NCBI RefSeq assembly: GCF_009870825.1
Contig: NZ_WTWY01000009.1
Location: forward strand, 1 to 64,000
Direction of reading: 5' to 3'
Source: Paenibacillus sp. USDA918EY
GTDB lineage: Bacteria > Bacillota > Bacilli > Paenibacillales > Paenibacillaceae
DNA: 64,000 bases
The notes beneath the pieces are model-generated. The model saw only the letters and a program-made list of their open reading frames with translations, had not been told where the DNA came from and made no database searches. A program made the translations under genes and the position numbers. Of the stretch, positions 1-7,041 are shown one piece after another (the first letter of the stretch is position 1; every line of letters starts with the position of its first letter).

Positions 1-55
1 ATCCAAATGAACTATTTTTGTTTTTTACACTGTCCACTTGACAGGGAGCACTTCA
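1..55. mobile_element. Possible end of an IS3-family-like insertion sequence (rest lies left of window)
   Basis: Read on the minus strand, positions 55 to about 24 run TGAAGTGCTCCCTGTCAAGT and continue GGACAGTGT. This resembles from memory the terminal inverted repeats of some IS3-family (IS150 group) elements in Firmicutes, which start with TG. No transposase or opposite repeat is visible, because the element would extend to the left. It contains a small inverted repeat CTGTC/GACAG. A plain hairpin of other origin is equally possible. Confidence 0.25.
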
Positions 56-212
56 CTTGCGGCGGATTGCTTTTTTTTTCAAATCTTATTCATTTGGGAA
101 CCATGGTTTGACCGTGGTGCAATATCCTTTTATTGCTTGATCCATTCCCGCGGCATCAGGAAAACCCTATGCAGAGGCTCCCCGGAAACCGAAGGTCTTT
201 CGTACCGGAAAA

Positions 213-446
213 TTAGCGTCTGCCCCGGGAACTGTGTTTCCCGCTCGTCGTTACGGGTGCTATATATTCGTCTCTTACGACATAGTTGCAGATATGCTTC
301 GGTACGGGCACGCAGTGATGTCTTTTCACGATTTGAACCGTGTGGACGACGGGAACGACTTGGGGATAGTAAAAATCCTTGTAAACGACGGATGGATCTG
401 TATAAACCGGGTCCGCTGGCGGACAGTGGAAGCAATGAGGATGCAT
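213..446 (-). CDS. cotD: CotD-like inner spore coat protein
   Basis: A 77-residue His/Tyr/Val/Pro-rich protein with four Cys residues, opening MHPHCFHCPPADPVYTDP and containing HTVQIVKRHHCVPVP in the middle. Composition, size and the MHxHC start resemble CotD, a small coat protein deposited by the mother cell late in Bacillus sporulation. The start is supported by an AAAGGAG ribosome site about ten bases upstream of the ATG. The gene stands alone, between a possible IS end and the rnpB terminator. I see no convincing sigma-K promoter in the 200 bases upstream. The identification rests on composition more than on a catalytic motif, so CotD-like is the safe name. Confidence 0.7.
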   Translation of the reverse strand: MHPHCFHCPPADPVYTDPSVVYKDFYYPQVVPVVHTVQIVKRHHCVPVPKHICNYVVRDEYIAPVTTSGKHSSRGRR

Positions 447-640
447 TTGTAAACAGCTCCTTTCGTGATTTAGTACATTTTATTGTGGCCGAATCCCCTG
501 TGTTTGTACGAATGTCCTTATATGGGAGGTATTTGACTAAATCAGGCTCGTCTTGCAAGTCCGCAATACACGGCTCAAAATAACTCCATAACGTGGGCCA
601 GTACGCTTCAAAGCGGATTCAGTCACGTTGCGAAATGCAT

Positions 641-685
641 AAAAATAAAAAGGCGGCATTCCGGTTCAACCGGGCATGCCGCCTT
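641..685 (-). terminator. Intrinsic terminator of rnpB
   Basis: On the minus strand a strong stem AAGGCGGCAT / ATGCCGCCTT with an inner CCGG/CCGG stem and a TTGAA loop is followed by TTTATTTTT. It lies about 30 bases beyond the 3' end of the RNase P RNA. Confidence 0.9.
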
Positions 686-714
686 CAAACGAGTTCATAT
701 GAATGATACAGTTG

Positions 715-1140
715 TTGTAGTTTGGAAAGTTTTACGTAAGCCGGGTTCTGTGCTCGTTGCGGTACAGACGGGAACTACCCTCCCGCAGATAAGCGACAAT
801 CATCTATCTAGGCCAATCATTGCTGATTGGCTCAAGCGACCAACCCGAACGCGCCTCGGGCAAAGGCTGCTTCAATCAAGAAGCTGCGTTCCATTAGGTC
901 TTGCTCCAGGTGGGGTTTACCAGGAACGATGTCACCAGCGTTCCTCGGGGTCTCTTACACCTCGGTTCCACCCTTGCCTGATCCGCTCGAAAGCGGCCAT
1001 CGGCGGTCCGTTTCTGTGGCACTATCCTTCAACTCGCGCTGACTGGACGTTATCCAGCACCCTGCCCTATGGAGCCCGGACTTTCCTCTCGCGGCGCCTT
1101 ACGCGCCGCCAGCGATTGTCTGTCAAACTTTCCGGACAAC
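715..1140 (-). ncRNA. rnpB: RNase P RNA, type A architecture
   Basis: This is the catalytic RNA of ribonuclease P, which removes 5' leaders from pre-tRNAs. On the minus strand the universally conserved blocks appear in order: GAGGAAAGTCCGGGCTCC near the 5' end, the AGGGCAGGGTGCTGGATAAC segment, GGTAAACCCCACCTGGAGCA, GCCTAGATAGATGATTG, and ACAGAACCCGGCTTACG near the 3' end. The P1 helix is visible as GGAAAGTTT (1125-1133) pairing with AAACTTTCC (724-732), extended by GTTGT/ACAAC. The spacing and the blocks AGGGCAGGGTGCTGG and GATCAGGCAAGGGTGGAA follow the Escherichia coli type A molecule, not the B. subtilis type B RNA. Ends are estimated from P1, the promoter and the terminator. Confidence 0.96.
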
Positions 1141-1148
1141 TGTATTAT

Positions 1149-1177
1149 AGTATACTAGGAATTCGGCTTCGTTTCAA
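1149..1177 (-). promoter_or_regulatory. Sigma-A promoter of rnpB
   Basis: The minus strand shows TTGAAA (1172-1177), a 17-base spacer and TATACT (1149-1154). The expected transcription start falls about seven bases on, at the first bases of the P1 helix of rnpB. Confidence 0.8.
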
Positions 1178-1221
1178 TCCTCATCTGTCTGGCAGCGTTG
1201 GATGAATTCGCCTGCCTTTCC

Positions 1222-2343
1222 TTACATAAACCGGAACGGTTCGGTGTCGACGGCCGACGCGACCGCCTGGATATCGTACCGGTGCTTTTCCGCCTGTGCT
1301 TTCAGCCAGTCCGCAACTTTCGCCTTCATGATTTTTTCGGCGTTATGCCCCGGATCGATCAATGCGATTCCCGCGGCGAGCGCATCCTGCGCCGTATGGT
1401 AATCGACGTCCCCCGTTACGAGCACGTCCGCGCCGCGGAAGCGCGCCGCTTGGTAATACCGGCTGCCCGAGCCGCCGATGACCGCCGCCTTTTTGACGAT
1501 CCGGTCGGGATCGCCCACGACCCGTACATGCGGCACGTCAAGCTTGTCCTTGACGACCTGGGAGAATGCGGCGAGCGTCATCTCCTTCTCCAGCTTGCCG
1601 GCGCGGCCCAAGCCGTAGGCCTTCCCTTTCAAATCCAGCGGATACAGGTCATAAGCGACCTCTTCATACGGATGCGCTTTTAGCATCGCCTGGATGACGC
1701 TGCTGCGGATGCTCTGCGGCACGATCGTTTCGATCCGGACTTCCTCCGCCTGCTCAAGCTTTCCTGCCGAACCGAGGAACGGATTCGTGCCCTCCTGCGG
1801 CAAAAAGGTGCCGGTCCCCGCCACGTTAAAGCTGCAATGGCTGTAATTTCCGATGGCTCCCGCACCGGCGCCAAAAACGGCTTCGCGCACCTGGTCGGCA
1901 TGGGTGGCCGGCACGAACACGGCCAGCTTGTACAGCGGCTCGCGCTGGGTTTCTTCCACCGGCACCGTGTTTCGGATGCCAAGGGCCTCGGCCATCCAAT
2001 CGTTCATGCCCCATTCGGCGTTGTCGAGGTTGGTATGAGCTATGTATACGGCAATGTCATGTTTGATTAACCGCTCATAGACCTTTCCCGCGGCAGAATC
2101 GGTCTGAATAGACTTAAGCGGCCGGAAGATGATCGCATGGTGCGCGATAATCAGATCCGCCCCGATGCGAACGGCCTCATCCACGACTTCTTCGTTGACG
2201 TCGAGGGCGACCAGCACCGTTCGGATTTCCTTTTGAAGAGTGCCGAGCTGCAGCCCGATCCGGTCCCTGTCATCCGGATATGCCAGATGTTTCGGGGCAA
2301 GCTGTTCCATCCATTGAATTACGGTCTGTCCTTTTGCAAACAT
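1222..2343 (-). CDS. yqfO: Nif3-like dinuclear metal center protein (YqfO)
   Basis: A 373-residue member of the NIF3/YqfO family, conserved toroidal hexamers with a two-metal site; the in vivo role is unsettled, although such proteins have been called GTP cyclohydrolase I type 2. The metal-binding motif AHHAIIFRPLKS is at residues 67-78, and the C-terminal half carries TGDVDYHTAQDA and IDPGHNAE, which give the remaining ligands. The longer Firmicute form has an insert of about 130 residues between the two halves, as here, and the B. subtilis protein has the same length. The start lies inside the end of trmK (25-base overlap), so the pair is probably translated together. The order sigA-trmK-yqfO matches B. 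subtilis. Confidence 0.92.
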   Translation of the reverse strand: MFAKGQTVIQWMEQLAPKHLAYPDDRDRIGLQLGTLQKEIRTVLVALDVNEEVVDEAVRIGADLIIAHHAIIFRPLKSIQTDSAAGKVYERLIKHDIAVYIAHTNLDNAEWGMNDWMAEALGIRNTVPVEETQREPLYKLAVFVPATHADQVREAVFGAGAGAIGNYSHCSFNVAGTGTFLPQEGTNPFLGSAGKLEQAEEVRIETIVPQSIRSSVIQAMLKAHPYEEVAYDLYPLDLKGKAYGLGRAGKLEKEMTLAAFSQVVKDKLDVPHVRVVGDPDRIVKKAAVIGGSGSRYYQAARFRGADVLVTGDVDYHTAQDALAAGIALIDPGHNAEKIMKAKVADWLKAQAEKHRYDIQAVASAVDTEPFRFM

Positions 2344-3095
2344 GCAAGTACCTCCTTGATCTGCTCCATTTCCTGTTGCAGCAGCTTTGCTTTTATTTCC
2401 GCGGATTCCAGCTTCGAAGCGGACATGGAGTCCAAAATACCTTGAAGCTTATCCAGCTCGCGGTTCCACTTTTCGATCAGAACCGGCGTGGGCTCCTTCA
2501 GAAGCCACGGCCCCATGCGCAGCAAAAGGTCCCGGGTTACCGTAAAAGTTCCATCGCCGCTGCTTCGGAGCCATTCCTGGTCTTCGTACAACAACCGGCT
2601 GCTGATCCGCTGATCCGAAAGCTCGGGAACCGCGGTCAAAATCTCGTAGATTTTCCCGTCTTCCTCCAAAATGCGCTCGGAGCTGAGCAGCCAGCCATGT
2701 TCCATCAGCCATCGCCGGAGAATGTCCTCGCCGACATTGGGCTGCAGTATCAACAGTTCAACTTGCTCGAGCTTATCCCGCCCGTTATCCAGAATGTTGG
2801 CGATCAGGCTGCCGCCCATGCCGGCAATCGTAATGATGTTCGCTTCACCCGCTTCAATCACCGCCAGTCCGTCGCCCTTCCGGACCGAAATGAGTTGCCC
2901 GAGCCCGGCTTCCTGGACTTGCGCGGCAGCCGCTTTTAGCGGCCCGGGGTTCACCTCGCCCGCCACGGCCCGGACCGCGCGTCCGGATTGAACCGCCGCC
3001 ACAGGCAGCAGCGCGTGGTCGGAGCCGATATCGGCCAGCCGGCTCCCTTCCGGAATGAGATTCAAAATCGTTTCTAGCCTTTTCGATAATTTCAT
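2319..3095 (-). CDS. trmK: tRNA (adenine(22)-N1)-methyltransferase TrmK
   Basis: A 258-residue SAM-dependent methyltransferase of the TrmK (YqfN) family, which makes m1A at position 22 of tRNAs in Gram-positive bacteria. It opens MKLSKRLETILNLIPEGSRL, followed by the SAM-binding motif LADIGSDHALLP and then ITIAGMGGSLIANIL, both typical of the family. I chose the ATG at 3095. An in-frame TTG at 3128 has no ribosome site and adds a non-family leader; the chosen start has only a weak GGGTG upstream. The gene lies 245 bases after sigA, beyond a terminator, so it probably has its own promoter in the 3100-3290 stretch, although I cannot name one with confidence. Confidence 0.92.
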   Translation of the reverse strand: MKLSKRLETILNLIPEGSRLADIGSDHALLPVAAVQSGRAVRAVAGEVNPGPLKAAAAQVQEAGLGQLISVRKGDGLAVIEAGEANIITIAGMGGSLIANILDNGRDKLEQVELLILQPNVGEDILRRWLMEHGWLLSSERILEEDGKIYEILTAVPELSDQRISSRLLYEDQEWLRSSGDGTFTVTRDLLLRMGPWLLKEPTPVLIEKWNRELDKLQGILDSMSASKLESAEIKAKLLQQEMEQIKEVLACLQKDRP

Positions 3096-3290
3096 GTCGC
3101 ACCCACGTATCGTTTTTTTGGTTTTCAAGCTTCTTTTTATACCCTAACAAACCGGAGGCCCTACGCGCAAATCCTTCCTCCCATTTGCAATGGTCCCTAA
3201 AAAGCGCTAAAATAAAAACAACAAATAAAGGAAATAGTTCTAAAACCAAGAAAAAGATCGAACCTTATTTTCTGTTATCGACCATTTGGC

Positions 3291-3328
3291 TGAAAAAAAG
3301 ACCTTGCTGCGCAACCGGCAGAAGGTCT
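3291..3328 (-). terminator. Terminator downstream of sigA
   Basis: The minus strand reads AGACCTT - CTGCCGGTTGCGCAGC - AAGGTCT followed by TTTTTTTC. It sits 13 bases past the sigA stop codon and separates dnaG-sigA from trmK-yqfO. Confidence 0.85.
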
Positions 3329-3340
3329 GAAATAAAGAAG

Positions 3341-4477
3341 TTATTCGAGAAAATCTTTCAGCCGTTTGCTGCGGCTAGGATGGCGCAGTTTGCGAAGCGC
3401 CTTCGCTTCGATTTGGCGGATCCGCTCGCGCGTAACGCCAAACACTTTGCCGACTTCCTCCAACGTTCTCGTTCGGCCGTCATCGAGGCCGAAGCGGAGA
3501 CGAAGGACGTTTTCCTCGCGTTCCGTCAACGTGTCCAGCACGTCCTCCAGCTGTTCTTTCAGAAGCTCATAGGCTGCAGCGTCTGCTGGCGCCAACGCCT
3601 CTTGATCCTCGATAAAATCTCCAAGATGCGAATCGTCTTCTTCGCCGATCGGCGTTTCGAGCGATACCGGCTCTTGGGCGATTTTCATAATTTCCCGAAC
3701 CTTCTCAACGCTGAGTTCCATCTCGGCCGCGATTTCTTCCGGCGTAGGTTCGCGCCCCAACTCCTGAAGCAGCTGGCGGGATACCCGGATCAGCTTGTTG
3801 ATCGTTTCGACCATGTGAACCGGAATCCGGATCGTTCTCGCCTGGTCCGCGATGGCGCGGGTAATCGCCTGACGGATCCACCATGTTGCATAGGTACTGA
3901 ATTTAAATCCTTTATTGTGGTCGAACTTCTCGACGGCCTTGATCAGACCCATATTGCCTTCCTGAATCAAATCCAGAAACAGCATGCCGCGTCCGACATA
4001 ACGTTTGGCGATGCTGACCACGAGACGCAGGTTCGCTTCCGCGAGCCGGCGTTTGGCCTCTTCGTCCCCGTTCATGATCCGTTTCGCCAACTCGACCTCG
4101 TCATCGGCGGAAAGGAGCGGCACGCGTCCGATTTCCTTCAGGTACATCCTTACGGGGTCGTTGATTTTAATGCCCGGCGGCAGGGACAAATCGTCGTCAA
4201 AGTTGAAATCGTCGTTGTCGCCGTTCTCGTGATCATCCGACGGATGGTGAAGAGGGTTGTGGTCTTCGTCACTTTCGTTGACCACTTCAATGCCCAGATC
4301 GCCGAGCTGCTCGTAAAATTCGTCAATCTGCTCCGCGTCCTGATCGAATGGAGAAAGTTTCTCCATAATATCTTTGTAGTTCAAAGAAGATCTTTTTTTA
4401 CCCTGTTCAATCAGCTGGTCTTTTACCTGATCAAGCGTAAACTCTGTCTCTAGTTCAGTATGCTGATCATTCGCCAT
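3341..4477 (-). CDS. sigA: Primary sigma factor SigA (RpoD)
   Basis: The housekeeping sigma-70 subunit, 378 residues (B. subtilis 371). Order of domains: an acidic N-terminal region 1.1 with a run rich in D/E/H/N at about residues 72-99; region 1.2 beginning DPVRMYLKEIGRVPLL; regions 2.1-2.4 with KFSTYATWWIRQAITRAIAD, the -10 recognition and melting helix; region 3; and region 4.2 ending GVTRERIRQIEAKALRKLRH, the -35 helix-turn-helix. The start is supported by an AGGGAGGAGGG ribosome site. It follows dnaG by 41 bases in the classic macromolecular-synthesis operon and ends at a clear terminator. Confidence 0.98.
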   Translation of the reverse strand: MANDQHTELETEFTLDQVKDQLIEQGKKRSSLNYKDIMEKLSPFDQDAEQIDEFYEQLGDLGIEVVNESDEDHNPLHHPSDDHENGDNDDFNFDDDLSLPPGIKINDPVRMYLKEIGRVPLLSADDEVELAKRIMNGDEEAKRRLAEANLRLVVSIAKRYVGRGMLFLDLIQEGNMGLIKAVEKFDHNKGFKFSTYATWWIRQAITRAIADQARTIRIPVHMVETINKLIRVSRQLLQELGREPTPEEIAAEMELSVEKVREIMKIAQEPVSLETPIGEEDDSHLGDFIEDQEALAPADAAAYELLKEQLEDVLDTLTEREENVLRLRFGLDDGRTRTLEEVGKVFGVTRERIRQIEAKALRKLRHPSRSKRLKDFLE

Positions 4478-4518
4478 AACTCGACTCCCTCCTCCCTAGA
4501 AACATTCAAGCCTGTTCT

Positions 4519-6339
4519 TTATTGTCTCTCTAGGGCTATAATCTCACTTGCAATTTGTGCAGCACGCAAAAAGTCCCCCGAACGCTCGGCAATGATCATT
4601 TCTTCTCTCTTCTTGTCGATCTGTCTTTTCTGCGGAACTTTCTGTACTTCCCGGATACAATCCTCGAGTTCCTGCACGTTCCACTCCGGCGGTGTCTCCA
4701 TCATGGAGATGGAGCTAACGGTCTTCTCCAGGCGGTCATCGTGCAAAAACGACATGAAGCGGCTGATATCCGGGGGTTTGCCCTGTGCGTAATAGGCATA
4801 TAGATAAGCAGCAATCGCTGCATGATCATCGATGTTAAATGCGTCGCCGAGCCTTTTTTGAACGTAGCTTGCGGCTTCGGCATCCTGCAGCATCATGGCC
4901 AAAAGGCGCCGTTCTCCGGTATGGTATGCCGGCAGTAAAACAGGTGCGGATACCTGCCCTTTTTTATGCCTACCATTATTCCACCTTTTGTCGTTATTAT
5001 CCCCATCCGGCGTGTTTTTTAACATGGCTTGGCGGAGCTCGTTGCAATCCTGCTTCAAGCTTTCGAAGGAAAGCTCAAGTTCCGTGGCAAGTTCCTTCAA
5101 ATACACTTCCCGTTCGGTTGATGAAGGCAGCGCCGCGATAATCGGAAGCACTTCCTTCGTATACGCGATTTTGCCGTCTTCTTCTAGCAGTATATGGTTT
5201 TTTTTCAGATATATAAGCTTAAATTTTGTTGTTGAAACCGCTCCGTCAATGATTTGCCGTTTAAAGCGGTCTCCGCCGTTTTTCTTGATGAATTCGTCCG
5301 GGTCGAGGCCTTCGTTGATGACGGCGATTTTTACCCTGAGACCGACTCCCTCAAGGAGCGGAATGGTCTTCATCGCCGCGGCTTGCCCAGCACGGTCCCC
5401 GTCGTAGCATACCACGACTTCGTCGGCCATCGTTTTCATCATCGCCGCATGGCTCTCCGTCAGCGAAGTGCCCATGGTCGCAACGCCGTTTTGCACACCC
5501 GCCTCCCAAGCCGAAATCACGTCGCCGTAACCTTCGAATAAAACGATTTGCCGCAGCTTGCGGATGGACGGTTTGGCCAGATGGAGGTTGTACAAAATGC
5601 GGCTTTTGTTGAACAGCTTGCTTTCGGGCGAATTCAAATATTTCGGCTGGCCGTCGCCAAGCACCCTGCCCGCGAACGCGATGACTTTGCCGTTGCGTTC
5701 GCTGATCGGGAAGATGACGCGTCCGCGAAAACGGTCGAGGTAATCCTCGCCGTCGCTTCGTTTGGACAGGAGTCCGCCCTTTTCCATCTCGGCGAGATCA
5801 AAGGATCGTTTGGTCAAAAACTGAACCAACGTATCCCAACGGTCCGGAGCGTAGCCGATCTGGAACTGATCGATGGCTTTGTCGTTAAAGCCGCGCGAAC
5901 GCAAATAGTCCATCGCCGCTTTGCCATGCTCCGTATTTTTGAGCAAAAAGTGATAAAATTTGGCCGTCCACTCGTAGGCCTGAAGCAGTCGGTCTCTCTC
6001 CGGATTCGGAGGAATCACCACGGCCCCTTGTCCTTCCGGCAGTTCAATGTGGCTTTCTTCGGCCATGGCTTTGACGGCTTCGGGAAAGGATAATCCTTCG
6101 ATTTCCATCCTGAATTTGATGGCATTTCCGCCCTTGCCGCAGCCATAGCAGTAGAAAATCTGCCGATCCGGCGTTACCGTAAAAGAGGGGGTTTTCTCCG
6201 AATGAAACGGGCAGAGGCCTTTCATGTATTTCCCCTGCTTGGTCAGATGAACGTACCTGCTTACCGTATCGACGATGTCATGCTTGTCCAGCACCGCGTC
6301 AATCACTTTTTCCGGTATATTGCCTTGTCCGGCATTCAT
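4519..6339 (-). CDS. dnaG: DNA primase DnaG
   Basis: Synthesises RNA primers at the replication fork with the DnaB-type helicase. The 606-residue protein has an N-terminal CHC2 zinc-binding domain (CPFHSEKTPSFTVTPD followed by FYCYGCGKGG), a TOPRIM catalytic core with LFEGYGDVISA and VVCYDGDRAGQ, and a C-terminal helicase-interaction region. I chose the ATG at 6339, which has AAGGTGG six bases upstream; the in-frame ATG at 6354 sits directly against its only purine stretch. It is the first gene of dnaG-sigA and is preceded by yqxD, as in B. subtilis. Confidence 0.97.
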   Translation of the reverse strand: MNAGQGNIPEKVIDAVLDKHDIVDTVSRYVHLTKQGKYMKGLCPFHSEKTPSFTVTPDRQIFYCYGCGKGGNAIKFRMEIEGLSFPEAVKAMAEESHIELPEGQGAVVIPPNPERDRLLQAYEWTAKFYHFLLKNTEHGKAAMDYLRSRGFNDKAIDQFQIGYAPDRWDTLVQFLTKRSFDLAEMEKGGLLSKRSDGEDYLDRFRGRVIFPISERNGKVIAFAGRVLGDGQPKYLNSPESKLFNKSRILYNLHLAKPSIRKLRQIVLFEGYGDVISAWEAGVQNGVATMGTSLTESHAAMMKTMADEVVVCYDGDRAGQAAAMKTIPLLEGVGLRVKIAVINEGLDPDEFIKKNGGDRFKRQIIDGAVSTTKFKLIYLKKNHILLEEDGKIAYTKEVLPIIAALPSSTEREVYLKELATELELSFESLKQDCNELRQAMLKNTPDGDNNDKRWNNGRHKKGQVSAPVLLPAYHTGERRLLAMMLQDAEAASYVQKRLGDAFNIDDHAAIAAYLYAYYAQGKPPDISRFMSFLHDDRLEKTVSSISMMETPPEWNVQELEDCIREVQKVPQKRQIDKKREEMIIAERSGDFLRAAQIASEIIALERQ

Positions 6340-6388
6340 CCAAACCACCTTCATCTCTTTTTGGCACGTAAAATATTATTCGCTACCG

Positions 6389-6847
6389 TTAAACATTCTC
6401 CTGCAACTTGTGCAAAAGTTTTGTCAGTTTCTGTTGAAAAAGCAATTTGTCCGCTTGCGTCATCGGTTTCGGGCCTTTGCCGTAACTGCCGCTTCTTCGG
6501 GCCTTGGCCTGATGGTGGCGCCGGTCGAGCATAAACTCGATATTTTCGCCCGTGTAGCTCTGCCCCCGAAAAGAAATGGCGTGACAGCCCTTTGACAGGG
6601 CCAACGCAGCCAAACCGTAATCCTGCGTCGCCACGATATCCCCGCGTTTGATGTGGTTGGCGATGTAGAGGTCCGCGCTTTGATCGCTGCGGTCCACTTG
6701 AATCGTTTGCACGCCCTCTTCTGCCTGGATGAAATGGTCATAAGAAGAAACCATCAGCACAGGAATGCGGAAGGCTCTGGCTGTTTCGCCAATTTCACGC
6801 TTTACGGGACAGGCGTCCGCGTCGACGACAATGTGGAACGTGTGCAT
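6389..6847 (-). CDS. yqxD: YaiI/YqxD (UPF0178) family protein
   Basis: A 152-residue member of the UPF0178 family, a PIN-like fold whose biochemical role is unknown. The family hallmark VVDADACPVKREI is at residues 7-19, and a conserved TQDYGLAALAL segment with the following HAISFRGQSY is present. The C-terminal tail is basic. It sits directly upstream of dnaG, the same place as in B. subtilis. The assigned ATG has no good ribosome site close by (only GGGTGA about 17 bases upstream), so translation may be weak or the start may differ by a few codons. Confidence 0.88.
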   Translation of the reverse strand: MHTFHIVVDADACPVKREIGETARAFRIPVLMVSSYDHFIQAEEGVQTIQVDRSDQSADLYIANHIKRGDIVATQDYGLAALALSKGCHAISFRGQSYTGENIEFMLDRRHHQAKARRSGSYGKGPKPMTQADKLLFQQKLTKLLHKLQENV

Positions 6848-6982
6848 ATCGGCCAGAATATATCACCCTGTAATCATGGTTTGCCATACTAGTATATACG
6901 TAATAATACGCTCAAAGGATGCCAAAATCCTTCTTGCGGGCAAATAACAACTTCTGACAGCTTTCCGGCGGTTTTCCGAAAA

Positions 6983-7021
6983 TACGGAACAGGCAGCACC
7001 AGGTGCTCGGCCCGTTCCGTA
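6983..7021 (-). terminator. Probable terminator after glyS
   Basis: The minus strand has ACGGAACGGGC ... GCCTGTTCCGT with an inner AGCACC/GGTGCT stem, followed by ATTTTC. The stem is strong but the T-run is short. Confidence 0.65.
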
Positions 7022-7041
7022 CGTTCGGCAATGCTATATTG

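Noticed and set aside
130..558. A 142-codon minus-strand frame overlapping the cotD-like gene
   Set aside because: It has no ribosome site, no family resemblance and covers the better-supported cotD-like gene in another frame.
2854..3249. Minus-strand frame between sigA and trmK
   Set aside because: It overlaps the trmK coding start in another frame, is basic and low in complexity, and lacks a good start; treated as a shadow with possible promoter sequence.
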